Assembly (NCBI GenBank): GCA_024742755.1
Contig: JANSXW010000001.1
Location: forward strand, 1 to 64,000
From: a bacterium
Lineage (GTDB): Bacteria; Bacteroidota; Bacteroidia; Chitinophagales; Saprospiraceae
Direction: 5' to 3'
Length of the DNA: 64,000 nt
Shown: positions 48,289 through 58,254 of the stretch, piece after piece
Layout: every line of letters begins with the position of its first letter
Numbering within the stretch: position 1 is the stretch's first letter
Program-made: the position numbers and the translations under genes
The notes under the pieces: generated by a model
Told to the model about the DNA's origin: nothing
Databases searched by the model: none
The model's input: only the letters and a program-made list of their open reading frames with translations

Positions 48289-51246
48289 ATGCCATCTCCT
48301 GCTGATGCCACCCAAATTCTCGAAGCGCACTACCAACTGCATGCTCAATCCCGGCAACTGGAGGGGGAGCAAGATGCTACCTTTGAAGTCAGGCCCACCG
48401 GTGGCGGCACCTACTGCCTAAAGATCACGCAGGCAGCCCCGGCACTGGTCGAATTACAACTGCAAATCATGCAGCGGCTGGCATCTGCAAGCCTACCCTT
48501 CGCCACCCCCAAACCCATCCTCAACAACAAGGGAGCACATACCTGCCCCCTACCCGATGGCGCCACCGCCTACCTCACCACCTGGGTTCCCGGTACGCTT
48601 TACGCGAAAGCGAAACTGAAGGACGCCGTACTGCGCGAAAGCCTGGGCCATGCGCTGGGGCAGCTTACCTGGGCACTACAGGGCTTCGATTCCCCGGCAG
48701 CCCACCGGGAAATGCGCTGGGATAACAACCAACTGCCCTGGGTGGCACAGCACCTGGAACTATTTGACGCGGCACAGCGAGCAATCGTTGAACAGGGGCT
48801 GGGGTATTTTCAGGAATATGCCGCACCGGCCCTCCCCCACCTCCGCCACTCCGTCAATTACAACGATGCGAATGACTACAACCTGATGGCCGAACGCGGC
48901 AGGGACGGGCACTACCGCATAACCGGATTGTTCGACTTTGGGGATGCTGTACATACTGCCACCATCAATGAATTGGCTGTTGCGCTAGCCTATGCTATGA
49001 TGGGACAGCCCGACCCCGCCGGTGCCGCCGTGGAAGTCATCCGTGGATACCATCAGGCATTCCCCCTGGAGGAAGCAGAAGTCGCTGCCCTTCCCGCCCT
49101 GGTTTGGGCGAGGTTGCTCATCAGCGTCACCGTTTCCACCCTCAATCAACAGGCGGCGCCGGACCGGGCGTACCTGCAAGTCAGCAACAACGCTGCCTGG
49201 AAATTATTGGAACGACTTCAGGACATCCCCTATAACCTGCTGCATTACCACTTCCGCCACGCCTGTGGATGGGAACCCTGCCCGCAGGCTACGGTATTTC
49301 AGGATTGGATACGAAAAGAACAGCCTGTATTCGCCCCAGTCTCCCCTATTCCCAACCAATGGCGGCAGATGGACCTCGGCGTGGGCAGCCTGGAGCTGGG
49401 CAACAACCGCAACTTTGAGGACGAGTACCGCTTCGAGCGCCACCTACAGCGGATCATGGAAGAGGATGGTGTCGAATTTGGGCTGGGCGGCTACGGCGAG
49501 GTCCGACCTTTCTACACCACCGATGCCTATCAGGTGGAAGGCAATAGCGGGCCGCGCTGGCGTACGGTCCACCTGGGGCTGGATGTATGGGCTGTAGCGG
49601 GAACACCCGTCTTCGCCCCGCTGGACGGCCGGGTACACAGCTTTGCGGACAATGCAGCGGAACGCGACTACGGGCCTGCCATCATCCTGGAGCATACCCC
49701 ACAGGAAGGGCTGACTTTTTATACTCTCTACGGCCACCTTTGCCGGGAGTCTCTAACCCAGCTTGAAGTCGGCATGCCCATCCAAAAGGGGCAACTGATT
49801 GCGACCTACGGAGCGCGGGAGGTCAATGGCAACTGGCCGCCCCACCTGCACTTTCAGGTGCTGCTGGATACGCTGGGGAAAGAAGGCGATTTCCCCGGTG
49901 TCGGCTTCCCTGATGAATGGCCGGTCTGGCGCAGCCTTTGCCCCAATCCGGAATTGCTCCTGCATTTGCCGGAAGGCAGTACGCAGCCCAAACGGGTGCA
50001 ATGGGATGAAAAGACCATCCAACAGAAACGGCAGGCCCATATCGGCCCCAACCTGAGCCTGTCCTACCAACAGCCCCTGCACATGGTGCGCGCCTTCCGC
50101 CATTACCTCTACGCAGCTGATGGACGGCGTTACCTGGACACGGTCAACAACGTGCCCCACGTCGGGCATCAGCACCCCAAAGTGGTGGAAGCCGTACAGC
50201 AGCAGGCGGGCATCCTCAACACCAATACCCGCTACCTGCACACCGGGCTGGCGCGCTACGCTGAAGAGCTTACCGCCACCCTGCCCGATCCCCTTTCAGT
50301 GGTCTATTTTGTCACCTCCGGCAGCGAGGCCAACGAACTGGCGCTGCGCATGGCACGGACAGCCACGGGGCGCAACGATATCCTGGCGATGGACGGTGCC
50401 TACCACGGCCACACCTCAGCCACCATCGACATCAGCGCTTATAAGTTTAATGGGAAGGGCGGCAGCGGGCAACCTCCGCGTACCCACCTTATGCCCCTTT
50501 TTGACCAATCAGAACAACCACTGGAGCAGGCCAAATCCCGCCTGGAAGAACTTGCCCAACAGGACATCCACCCCGCCGCTTTCATCAGCGAGAGCATCCT
50601 CAGCTGTGGGGGGCAATTGGTGCCGCCGCCGGGGTATTTCCGGACAGTATTCGAAGGTATCCGAAAAATGGGTGGTCTATGCATGATGGATGAGGTACAG
50701 ACCGGCTTCGGCCGGGTCGGCGAAGCTTTCTGGGCGTTTGAGCTGCAGGAGGTAGTGCCAGACATCGTAGTGCTGGGCAAGCCTATGGGCAATGGATTTC
50801 CAATCGGGGCCGTGGTCTGTACCCGGGCTGTGGCGGAGGCTTTTGATACCGGCATGGAATTTTTCAGCACCTTCGGGGGCAATCCGGTCGCTTGTGCGGC
50901 GGGAAGGGCGGTCCTGCAAGTCATTCAGGAAGAAGGGCTGCAGGAAAAGGCGCTTCTCACCGGACAGTACCTGATGGAGCAACTCCGCCAACTGCAACGA
51001 CAGCATGACCTCATCGCGGAGGTGCGGGGCCACGGGCTCTTCCTTGGGGTAGAGCTTTCGCAAAACGGGCAGCCCAAAGCCCGGGAAGGCGCCTACATCA
51101 TCAATCGTATGCGTGCGCTGGGCGTACTGATGAGCACCGATGGGCCGCAGCATAACGTGCTTAAGATCAAGCCCCCTTTGTCCTTTGGGGTGAAGGAAGC
51201 CGGTCAGCTGGCAGCGCGGCTGGGTGCAGTCTTGAAGGAGCTGTAA
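48289..51246 (+). CDS. Fusion: APH-type kinase, M23 peptidase-like domain and class III aminotransferase/phospho-lyase
   Basis: A 985-residue protein with three enzyme-like parts. Residues about 20-330 form an aminoglycoside/hydroxylysine-type kinase: catalytic loop N192-D193-A-N-D-Y-N198 and a [10 protein letters not shown] metal motif. Residues about 400-560 form an M23/LytM fold with the full zinc set: His428 and Asp432 in HLGLD, and His519-Leu-His521 in PPHLHFQV. Residues about 590-985 form a class III PLP enzyme: [42 protein letters not shown] and the PLP Lys831 in [10 protein letters not shown]. The last part resembles ethanolamine-phosphate and phosphohydroxylysine phospho-lyases, and kinases of this type supply their phosphorylated substrates, so the chain may phosphorylate an amino alcohol and then eliminate phosphate. 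ATG 48289 begins [15 protein letters not shown]; the frame upstream lacks domain character. Confidence 0.9.
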   Translation: MPSPADATQILEAHYQLHAQSRQLEGEQDATFEVRPTGGGTYCLKITQAAPALVELQLQIMQRLASASLPFATPKPILNNKGAHTCPLPDGATAYLTTWVPGTLYAKAKLKDAVLRESLGHALGQLTWALQGFDSPAAHREMRWDNNQLPWVAQHLELFDAAQRAIVEQGLGYFQEYAAPALPHLRHSVNYNDANDYNLMAERGRDGHYRITGLFDFGDAVHTATINELAVALAYAMMGQPDPAGAAVEVIRGYHQAFPLEEAEVAALPALVWARLLISVTVSTLNQQAAPDRAYLQVSNNAAWKLLERLQDIPYNLLHYHFRHACGWEPCPQATVFQDWIRKEQPVFAPVSPIPNQWRQMDLGVGSLELGNNRNFEDEYRFERHLQRIMEEDGVEFGLGGYGEVRPFYTTDAYQVEGNSGPRWRTVHLGLDVWAVAGTPVFAPLDGRVHSFADNAAERDYGPAIILEHTPQEGLTFYTLYGHLCRESLTQLEVGMPIQKGQLIATYGAREVNGNWPPHLHFQVLLDTLGKEGDFPGVGFPDEWPVWRSLCPNPELLLHLPEGSTQPKRVQWDEKTIQQKRQAHIGPNLSLSYQQPLHMVRAFRHYLYAADGRRYLDTVNNVPHVGHQHPKVVEAVQQQAGILNTNTRYLHTGLARYAEELTATLPDPLSVVYFVTSGSEANELALRMARTATGRNDILAMDGAYHGHTSATIDISAYKFNGKGGSGQPPRTHLMPLFDQSEQPLEQAKSRLEELAQQDIHPAAFISESILSCGGQLVPPPGYFRTVFEGIRKMGGLCMMDEVQTGFGRVGEAFWAFELQEVVPDIVVLGKPMGNGFPIGAVVCTRAVAEAFDTGMEFFSTFGGNPVACAAGRAVLQVIQEEGLQEKALLTGQYLMEQLRQLQRQHDLIAEVRGHGLFLGVELSQNGQPKAREGAYIINRMRALGVLMSTDGPQHNVLKIKPPLSFGVKEAGQLAARLGAVLKEL

Positions 51247-51486
51247 ACCTGCCCCCTGAAACCTGCGCACAAAAAATCTTCTGCATGAAAGAATCAGATT
51301 TCATTTCAACTTTTTAGTAATTTTAAGCACCCTCTTACCACAGTTGACCCATTTGCCGGCAACTCCTGCTTGTAAGCAAATATTGTTTATTTTCCACTTT
51401 CGCGGCTTTCCTTGCATACCTGCGGGTCACCTTTCGGCGGCCTGGCAAATTCAGCATTGGATTTGATCACCTAAAACACCATAATT

Positions 51487-52440
51487 ATGAAAAAAGCACT
51501 GAAAATCCTCGGAATGGTCCTTCTGGGCCTGGTTGTTATTGTGCTGCTGGGCGCGGCTTACATCAACTTCTCCCCTATCCCAAAGCACGAAGCGGAAGTG
51601 CCGGTTATCACCATTAAGGCAGATTCTGCCCAATTGGCGCGAGGGGAACACCTGGTCAACGTCTCCTGCGCCCTTTGCCACAAAGGCAAGAATACCAACC
51701 AAATGGAAGGCGGCCTGTGGCGGGAGAAGGACTTTGGCGAGGTCTATACCCCCAACCTGACCCTCCATCCGGATTCTAAACTCTCCCAGTATTCCGATGG
51801 GGAACTGGCACTGATGCTCCGCACCGGCCTAAAAAAGAATGGCGAAGTTGCCTTCTTTATGCCCCGGTACATGCATTTGTCCGATGAAGACCTCCATGCC
51901 GTCATCGCATTCCTGAGGTCAGAAAGCCCGCTCACCCGCCCTTCGGACAAGCAGTGGCCGGAGCGCCAGCCTAATATGCTGGCCAAGGTGCTGGCGAAGG
52001 TGGCGATCAAGCCGACGCCTTACCCTGAAGCGGTGGCAACGGTTGACTTCAACGATCCGGTAGCCCACGGCCGCTATCTGGCGCACAACCTGGCCTGCTA
52101 CCACTGCCACTCGGGAAGTTTTGATGGTATCAACGAGATGGACCCAACGGCCTCAGTGGGGTACTTTGGGGGCGGCAATCCCATTCTGAAGAAAGACGGC
52201 AGCGCCAAAATCCTTTCTTCCAACCTAACGCCCCACCCGGAAAATGGTTTGGGCAAATACAGCCCGGAGCAGTTTGCGAAAGCAGTACGAACAGGCAAGC
52301 GGCACGATGGCAGCAACCTCGACCACGCTATGCCCCTGTTTACCAACCTGACCGATGCGGAAGTCAACGCCATGTATGCGTACCTGCAAACGGTGCCGGT
52401 CATTGATAATGCCATTGAGCCGGGGGCGGTAGTGAAGTAA
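51487..52440 (+). CDS. Membrane-anchored diheme c-type cytochrome
   Basis: A 317-residue protein with an uncleaved-type N-terminal helix (LKILGMVLLGLVVIVLLGAA) and two cytochrome c domains. The haem sites are C61-A-L-C-H65 and C204-Y-H-C-H208; candidate distal Met ligands lie in FFMPRYMHLSDED and HAMPLFTNLTDAEVN. Such diheme proteins carry electrons in the periplasm. The gene stands alone between the aminotransferase fusion and a convergent two-component pair, so its partner dehydrogenase cannot be named. The 240-base upstream gap shows no gene or clear site. Confidence 0.9.
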   Translation: MKKALKILGMVLLGLVVIVLLGAAYINFSPIPKHEAEVPVITIKADSAQLARGEHLVNVSCALCHKGKNTNQMEGGLWREKDFGEVYTPNLTLHPDSKLSQYSDGELALMLRTGLKKNGEVAFFMPRYMHLSDEDLHAVIAFLRSESPLTRPSDKQWPERQPNMLAKVLAKVAIKPTPYPEAVATVDFNDPVAHGRYLAHNLACYHCHSGSFDGINEMDPTASVGYFGGGNPILKKDGSAKILSSNLTPHPENGLGKYSPEQFAKAVRTGKRHDGSNLDHAMPLFTNLTDAEVNAMYAYLQTVPVIDNAIEPGAVVK

Positions 52441-52455
52441 AATACGATTGAGCAC

Positions 52456-52492
52456 AGCAGGTCCGTTGCAGCACCCGGGCCTGCTACTTTTT
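52456..52492 (+). terminator. Terminator after the cytochrome gene
   Basis: The arms AGCAGGTCCG and CGGGCCTGCT pair at nine of ten positions around a ten-base loop and are followed by ACTTTTT. The structure overlaps the last bases of the convergent response-regulator gene. Confidence 0.7.
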
Positions 52493-53134
52493 CTCCTCCA
52501 GCAAATGATATTCCAGTGCCGTGCGGACGAGTCCGGCCGTATTCCGGGCGCCCAGTTTGGTCAGCAGATTGCGGCGGTGGGTCTCTACGGTGCCGAAGCC
52601 AATGCTGAGCTGATCGGCAATTTCTCCGGTGGTAAACTCTTCCACAATGAGCTGCAGCACCTGCTTTTCCCGTCTTGAAAGCCGGGGGAAGGGCGAAGCC
52701 GGGGCAGGCTGTGCTTTGCTTTCGGAAAGCAGTTGCGCCACATCAGCGCTCAGGTAACTTCGCCCGGCCATCACCTCACGTACCGCCAGCAGGAGTTCAT
52801 CCTGTCCGGCATTTTTCAGCAGGTAGCCATTGGCGCCCTGTTGTAGCATTTCTTTGATCAGGCTGGCCTCCCGGAGCATGGAAAGCGCCAGTATGCGGAC
52901 TGTGGTATTGGTTTTGCGGATTTCCCGGCAGACCTCCACCCCGTTCATTTCCGGCATATTGATATCGAGCAAGATGAGGTCGACGGCCTGTTTTTGCAAT
53001 TGCACCAGGGCATTCCTGCCGTGCCGGGCCACCGCCACACAGACCATATCTTCAGCATCGGACAGCATAAGCTGCAAGCCATCGAGCACCAGCTGATGGT
53101 CGTCAACAATCAGTATACGGGTTGGGGCCTTCAT
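52484..53134 (-). CDS. NarL/LuxR-type response regulator
   Basis: A 216-residue regulator. The receiver (RILIVDDHQLVLDGLQLML, phosphoacceptor Asp near residue 55 in DLILLDINMPEMNG, and switch Lys in GYLLKNAGQDEL) is followed by a LuxR helix-turn-helix (LSRREKQVLQLIVEEFTTGE, IGFGTVETHRRNLLTKLGARN). Its start overlaps the stop of the TPR histidine kinase by four bases, so the two form a coupled pair. Confidence 0.93.
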   Translation of the reverse strand: MKAPTRILIVDDHQLVLDGLQLMLSDAEDMVCVAVARHGRNALVQLQKQAVDLILLDINMPEMNGVEVCREIRKTNTTVRILALSMLREASLIKEMLQQGANGYLLKNAGQDELLLAVREVMAGRSYLSADVAQLLSESKAQPAPASPFPRLSRREKQVLQLIVEEFTTGEIADQLSIGFGTVETHRRNLLTKLGARNTAGLVRTALEYHLLEEKK

Positions 53135-55101
53135 AGTGCAGCGGGGTTTAGAGGTTGGCCGACCGGCATTTGAAAGGTAATGGTGGTGCCCTCCAAAGGT
53201 ACGCTGTCAATATCCAGGGTGCCCTGCAGAAACTGTGCCCGTGAGCGGAGCCCCTTCAGCCCTAGGGTTTCCGCTGAGCTGGATTGGGCTGGTTTGAAGC
53301 CCTGCCCGTCATCTTCCAGGATGAGCGTCAGCTGGCCGCCATGCAGGAGAATCTGGAGCAGGACGGACTGCGCTTGAGCGTGCCGGAGGATGTTGTTGGT
53401 CCCTTCCTGCAGCATACGGTAGAGGGTCACCTGTTGCCTTTCCGGGATAGAGGCGAGGTCGCCCCGGATTTCCAGGTCCACCCGGAGCCCGCTTTGGCGG
53501 AGCTGCCCGGCGAGGTCTTCCACGGCTCCCTTCAGCCCGTATAAGGCCAGGCTGCGGGGCATGAGGTTGTGGGAAATGCGGCGGACCTCCACGCAGGATT
53601 CGTCGATGAGGGCCTGTGTCCGGGCTTTCAGGCCAGCCGGAGCAGCGGTGGTGGCGTATTGCCCGAAGTGGGCTTTCACGGAAGTGAGCAGTCCGCCCAG
53701 CCCATCGTGCAGGTCCTGAGCGATGCGGGCGCGCTCCTGTTCCTGCCCTTCCAGCATGGCATCAAAGGCGAGTATCTTCTGCTGTTGTTCCAGTTGCTGA
53801 ATGCGCTGTTCCTGCAATTGGGCAGACTGCGCAGACAGCCGCTGCTGAGTACGCAGGCGAAAGACCAACCCGAAACCTATGGATACGCCGAGCAATACCA
53901 GCAGCGCCACCAGCCCAATAAGCCCGTTGCGTTGCTGTGTTTTTTGCCGGATTTCCAAGTCTTGAATGCGCAGGGCCTGTTCTTTTTTGTCCGTCTCATA
54001 GGCCACCTGAAGCTCACGCAAATGGGCTTCTGCCTCGGCGGTATTCAGGCTGTCCGAAAGCTGCCGGAACTGTTCCAAAGCCATTAAGGCAGCAGCCGTC
54101 TCTCCCCGGGCTTTGTACAGCTGGTACAGGCGCTGTTGCACCATCCCCCGGCGCAGGTGCGCTCCTGCGGCTGTGTAGTGGCGGAGTCCCTTTTCGTAGG
54201 CCTGCAGGGCAGCAGCCGGTTGTTCGTTTTGCTCAAAGTATTGCCCCCGGTTTTCCTGGCTCCAGCCTGCCATGAAGAGGTTGCCACCGCTCAGGTAATG
54301 CCCGTAGGCACGGTCGATGCGGGCAAGGGTGGCGGTATCATCGGTCAGAAAAAGGCGGGCCATGCTGTAGTGCCCGGGATGCTCCAGGATTTCGGCGGCA
54401 GAATGATTGTCCTGCTGCAAGGCTTCCCACTGCTGCTGCACCTTCGCAAAATCCGCAAACCGGTCGGCCATAAAATACTTTTCGGCCAGGTGGTAAAGCA
54501 CGAAGCCCTGATCCATGCGGCTATCACCGGATTGGGTGACCTGCAGGGCTTTGACCAGGTAGGCTTCGGCTTCCCGGGTTTGCCCCTGCCCCTCGTAGAG
54601 CTCGCTGAGCCCGAAGTAGACATGCCAGTTTTCATAAGGGTTGCCTCCTTCAGTGAAGTCCTGCTCTGCAGCGGTGAAGTAGTAGAAAGCGGAATCCTGC
54701 CGCCCCATGCGTTTGTAGACCAAGGCCAGGTTTTGGCGGGCAGACCCCAGCAGCGCCTGTTGCCCCCCGGACCCAGCCAGTCGGGCAGCCCGATGAAAGA
54801 GCGCAACAGCTTCCTGTTCCCGGGCCTGCCGGTGAGCCAGCATGCCCCGGATGAGCAGTGCCCGGATAACCGCAGCATCGTCTTCCAGTTGCTGGGCCAA
54901 TGCTTCCGCCTGCCGGGCATAGATCTTGCTGCTGTCGGGTTCCCGAAGGCGGTAGTAATTGGACAACTCCAGCATCAGCGGCAGACGGGCGGTATCTGCC
55001 GTTGCTGCCTGCAATTGCTTGTGCAGGGCAGCCGCACCAGATTGCGCCAGGCCTGCATAGCCAAGGTTGAGCAGGACAAACAGAAAGAAAAGGTTTCGCA
55101 T
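53131..55101 (-). CDS. TPR-containing sensor histidine kinase (HisKA_3)
   Basis: A 656-residue NarX/DegS-type kinase. The signal sequence MRNLFFLFVLLNLGYAGLA is followed by about 350 residues of TPR-like repeats, a coiled coil, one membrane helix (NGLIGLVALLVLLGVSIGFG), and a second coiled coil. The HisKA_3 box is EQERARIAQDLHDGLGGLL with the phosphorylated His, and the HATPase has LEDDGQGFKP and LGLKGLRSRAQFLQG. This layout, TPR sensor plus membrane helix plus HisKA_3, is common in Bacteroidota. It passes phosphate to the coupled LuxR-type regulator. The signal sensed is unknown. Confidence 0.92.
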   Translation of the reverse strand: MRNLFFLFVLLNLGYAGLAQSGAAALHKQLQAATADTARLPLMLELSNYYRLREPDSSKIYARQAEALAQQLEDDAAVIRALLIRGMLAHRQAREQEAVALFHRAARLAGSGGQQALLGSARQNLALVYKRMGRQDSAFYYFTAAEQDFTEGGNPYENWHVYFGLSELYEGQGQTREAEAYLVKALQVTQSGDSRMDQGFVLYHLAEKYFMADRFADFAKVQQQWEALQQDNHSAAEILEHPGHYSMARLFLTDDTATLARIDRAYGHYLSGGNLFMAGWSQENRGQYFEQNEQPAAALQAYEKGLRHYTAAGAHLRRGMVQQRLYQLYKARGETAAALMALEQFRQLSDSLNTAEAEAHLRELQVAYETDKKEQALRIQDLEIRQKTQQRNGLIGLVALLVLLGVSIGFGLVFRLRTQQRLSAQSAQLQEQRIQQLEQQQKILAFDAMLEGQEQERARIAQDLHDGLGGLLTSVKAHFGQYATTAAPAGLKARTQALIDESCVEVRRISHNLMPRSLALYGLKGAVEDLAGQLRQSGLRVDLEIRGDLASIPERQQVTLYRMLQEGTNNILRHAQAQSVLLQILLHGGQLTLILEDDGQGFKPAQSSSAETLGLKGLRSRAQFLQGTLDIDSVPLEGTTITFQMPVGQPLNPAAL

Positions 55102-55239
55102 AATCGGTCCATTAAGCAGCGCTTCGAAACGGCAAAACGCCCTCCAAATTACGCAGATTCATGTCTTGGGCAAAATCGGCTGCCCATGGCTTGGACTTTG
55201 CCGAAAGGCTCGCCTATCTTTGCGGCACATTTTACTGCT

Positions 55240-55926
55240 ATGCAACTGAAACGGATACAAGAATACTTTGGCCAATACCAGGGCTACCTGAAGTCCCGCC
55301 CGGCCCAAACCGAGCGCCTCCCGATCTGGGAATCTCAGCGGCTATTCCAGGACAACTGGGATATAGATGCGGAGGACTGGCCCGGGATGTACGACCGAAG
55401 CCTTCAAAACTCCACCACCAAACGCCTGTGGAAACGGGAGGCCTATGAGCCCAAGCGCATGATGCTGGAGCTGATGCGCATGCAGCCCGACTTTACCCGG
55501 CATATGTTTATCGACCTTTTCAATGAGGAGAAGAGCCTGGAAGGGCGTGCCGGCCGCTTTGTCTACTACTGTGACATGCTGCTGCAGGAATACAAGGACA
55601 ACAACCCGCGCTCCATCGACAACAACCACTACCACGATGACAACTATCAGATGGTGTCGCTTTACCTGGCGTTTCGGTATCCCGACCGGTATGCCTATTA
55701 TGAGGCGGATGCTTTCCGGAGCATGCTGGAAAAGCTGGGCAGCACCCAACTGCCCGAAACCAATGACCTGGAGCGCTACGCCAAAGTCACGCAAACCCTC
55801 TACAAAATGATGGCCAGGGAGGAGGGCTTACTCGGCCTGCACCAAAAAAGGTTGCAAGCCGGGCTACACTATTTGGAGGAGAGCCGCCTGATCGTCTGGG
55901 ATTTTTGCAAATTTGTGGCTGGATAG
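55240..55926 (+). CDS. Conserved protein of unknown function, McrB N-terminal-like
   Basis: A 228-residue soluble protein. A long open frame runs far upstream of it, antisense to the histidine kinase, but the real start is ATG 55240, giving MQLKRIQEYFGQYQGYL. Characteristic segments are WDINAEDFxxMYDxSLQN-like (here WDIDAEDWPGMYDRSLQN), LWKREAYEPKRMMLELMRM, MLLQEYKDNNPRSIDNNHYH and YQMVSLYLAFRYPDRYAYY. From memory these resemble the region preceding the AAA domain in Bacteroidota McrB-like ATPases, but no ATPase part follows here. Function is unknown. The endonuclease I gene starts 31 bases downstream in the same direction. Confidence 0.7.
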   Translation: MQLKRIQEYFGQYQGYLKSRPAQTERLPIWESQRLFQDNWDIDAEDWPGMYDRSLQNSTTKRLWKREAYEPKRMMLELMRMQPDFTRHMFIDLFNEEKSLEGRAGRFVYYCDMLLQEYKDNNPRSIDNNHYHDDNYQMVSLYLAFRYPDRYAYYEADAFRSMLEKLGSTQLPETNDLERYAKVTQTLYKMMAREEGLLGLHQKRLQAGLHYLEESRLIVWDFCKFVAG

Positions 55927-55957
55927 CCCGACTGCCTCCCTACTGAAAACTGCAACT

Positions 55958-57046
55958 ATGCTACGTTATTTATGCCTTGCTTTACTGTCTTTTTATTCAA
56001 CTCTGAGCATGGCTCAGATGCACCACCCTGTGCTGCCTAACCTGGAAGGCGGCGCGCTGATCCAGGCCCTGCAAGACCAGTACCGCCCCAACGGCCTGTT
56101 GGATTACGGCAATGCCCGTGACACCATGTACCGGAATGTAGATGCCCGGAATGACACGCTCTACTGCGTTTACACCGGCTACTCCGTATACCTGCCGCCC
56201 GGGGAGGACCCGACTACGGCTGCTTTTGAGAATGGCACCGGCATCAACACCGAGCATACCTACCCGCGGGCAAAGGGGGCCGAAGCGCCCACTCCGGAAG
56301 CCGATATGCACCACTTGTTCCCCACCCGTGCAGCGGTAAATGCAGCACGGGGCAATTTCCCTTTTGCCGATATCCCACCGAGCCAGGTCAACAACTGGTA
56401 TTATCTCGATCAGCAACAGAGCAATACACCGGGCAGCAACATCGGGCTTTACAGCCGGGTGGGCGATCAGGTCTTTGAACCCCGCGACGACCATAAGGGC
56501 GATGTGGCCCGGGCAATGTTCTACTTTTACACCGTCTATCAACAGGAGGCCAATGCAGCCGACCCGGACTTCTTTGAACAGCAGCGGGCCACTTTGTGCC
56601 AGTGGCATTATTCCGACCCGGTGAGCGAAAAAGAATGGGACCGTACCCATGCCATTGCCCCTTATCAGGAAGGCAAAGCGAACCCCTTCGTGCTGGACTG
56701 TACGGTAGCGGACCGCTGCTACTGCGAGGGGGTCATCCCGCCGTGTACGCCTCCGGTGAGCACGGAAGCCACACCTGCCATTTCGCTCAACGCCCATGTC
56801 TATCCACAACCCGCAAGCGGACAGGCCCAACTACAGGTCACCCTACCGGAAGCCGGGCGGGTTTCCGTCAGGCTGTTCGGGGCACAGGGGCAGGAATTGC
56901 GCGCGCTTCCCACCACCACTTATCCCGCCGGCACTCATGATATTGACCTTGAGCTTACGGGCAGTCCCGGGCTCTTTTTTTGCCGCCTGGAATGGGAAGC
57001 CGGCACCCAAAAAGCTGTGAAAACACTTAAAATCGTCAATTTATAA
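55958..57046 (+). CDS. Secreted endonuclease I family nuclease with type IX secretion tail
   Basis: A 362-residue extracellular nuclease of the EndA/NucM (endonuclease I) family. ATG 55958 gives the signal peptide MLRYLCLALLSFYSTLSMA. Catalytic features are TGINTEHTYPRAKG and the ADMHHLFPTRAAVNAARGN stretch (His and metal-binding Asn), then GDVARAMFYFYTVY and NPFVLDCTVADRCYC. The C-terminal about 80 residues are a type IX sorting domain (HVYPQPASGQAQLQVTLP, VSVRLFGAQGQEL, LFFCRLEWEAGTQ). It probably degrades extracellular DNA or RNA for nutrition or biofilm remodelling. Confidence 0.92.
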   Translation: MLRYLCLALLSFYSTLSMAQMHHPVLPNLEGGALIQALQDQYRPNGLLDYGNARDTMYRNVDARNDTLYCVYTGYSVYLPPGEDPTTAAFENGTGINTEHTYPRAKGAEAPTPEADMHHLFPTRAAVNAARGNFPFADIPPSQVNNWYYLDQQQSNTPGSNIGLYSRVGDQVFEPRDDHKGDVARAMFYFYTVYQQEANAADPDFFEQQRATLCQWHYSDPVSEKEWDRTHAIAPYQEGKANPFVLDCTVADRCYCEGVIPPCTPPVSTEATPAISLNAHVYPQPASGQAQLQVTLPEAGRVSVRLFGAQGQELRALPTTTYPAGTHDIDLELTGSPGLFFCRLEWEAGTQKAVKTLKIVNL

Positions 57047-57108
57047 TCCGCTGAATTTCATTTATTTAAGTCAAAAAACCTTTTAAAGCGCAGTATCCGC
57101 CTGAAAGG

Positions 57109-58254
57109 TCAACGCCCCTGATAAACCGGCAAACAAAACCAGAAGGCAGTCCCCCGGTCCGGCCAGCTTTGCACCCGGATGGTGGCTTCGTGCAAGTCCA
57201 TGATCTTTTTGACAATAGCCAGCCCGAGCCCGGCTCCTTTTTTGCGTTGATAGGGCTCCCTGCCCACCTGCCGGTAGCGCTCAAATATATGCTCCTGCTC
57301 CGGAATGCCGGGCCCTGTGTCGGAAATCCGGACTTCCACACCTTCAGGCTGATTGCTCAACTGCATCCGGATCCGGCCACCATCGGGCGTAAACTTAATG
57401 GCATTGTCCAGCAGGTTTTGGATGGCGCGCTCCACGAGGCTGATATCGGCATAGGCCAAAGGGACCCCGTCCCCGACCTCCAGCGCAATGTCCAGCTTAC
57501 GCTCCCCTGCTATGATCTGATATCGTACGGACACATCCTGAAGCAGTTCTGCCAGCAGGAAAGGCTGCTTCTCCGGGTGGACCTGCCGGGCCTCAAGCTT
57601 GGAATACTCAAACAACTGATCCACTAAGCGCCCCAGGCGCTCAGAGCTTTCATAGGCTATTTTCAGGTAGGACTGCCGGTCGGCTGAGGACAGGGTTTCC
57701 TCCTTCATGGTCAGGGTTTCCAGATACCCCTGAGTCAGGGAAAGTGGCGTGCGTAAATCATGGGAAACATTGGCAATGAGCTCCTGCCGCAGCCGGTCCA
57801 CGGCCTTTAGTTCTTCAATATTGGACTCCAGCGTTGCAGCCATTTCATTGAATGCTTCCCTGAGAATGGCCAGCCCGCCATCGGTATGGTTGGGCACCCG
57901 CACGCCGTAATCGCCTTCTTTAAACCGGTGGGCCGTTTTGATGATCTGATTGAGGTGGCGGGTAAGGTAAGCAATAGCTACGAGCCCGATAGAAAGGGCA
58001 ACAATCAGGGCGAGGAAGAACATCCAGGTGCCGGTCTTTAGCATATAGCTGCCAAAAATATGGCTGAGCACCGCATCCTGTTGTTCACTCGCCAAAATGA
58101 TATAGGCATAGCCCGCCAACTGCTCTTTGTCATAGATGGGTGCTGCGGAGAAGACTTTTTGCTCCCCCGCCGCCTTAGGGTCATCACCGAGAATGAAATG
58201 CTGCCCTTCTTCTGATTTGTCAAATAAAGTTATGAGTACCTTTTTTACATTTTT
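57109..58254 (-). pseudogene. Sensor histidine kinase lacking its 5' end
   Basis: The open frame encodes the C-terminal about 380 residues of a transmembrane histidine kinase. It begins inside the extracytoplasmic sensor (KVLITLFDKSEEGQHFILGD, QKVFSAAPIYDKEQLAGYA), continues with the second membrane helix (TWMFFLALIVALSIGLVAIAY), HAMP (HLNQIIKTAHRFKEGDYGVRV in part), HisKA with NVSHDLRTPLSLTQG and HATPase (LLDNAIKFTPDG, DTGPGIPEQEHIFERY, GAGLGLAIVKKI). The first membrane helix and signal are missing. The frame starts right after two stops and contains no ATG or GTG before the sensor; the first possible start is a TTG at 58119. No partner response regulator is adjacent. It is either a decayed gene or an unusual truncated kinase. 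Confidence 0.75.

Noticed and set aside
54136-55239. Long open frame upstream of, and in frame with, the 55240 gene
   Set aside because: It lies antisense to the TPR histidine kinase, has no domain character and is explained by high GC content; homology-like sequence begins only at ATG 55240.
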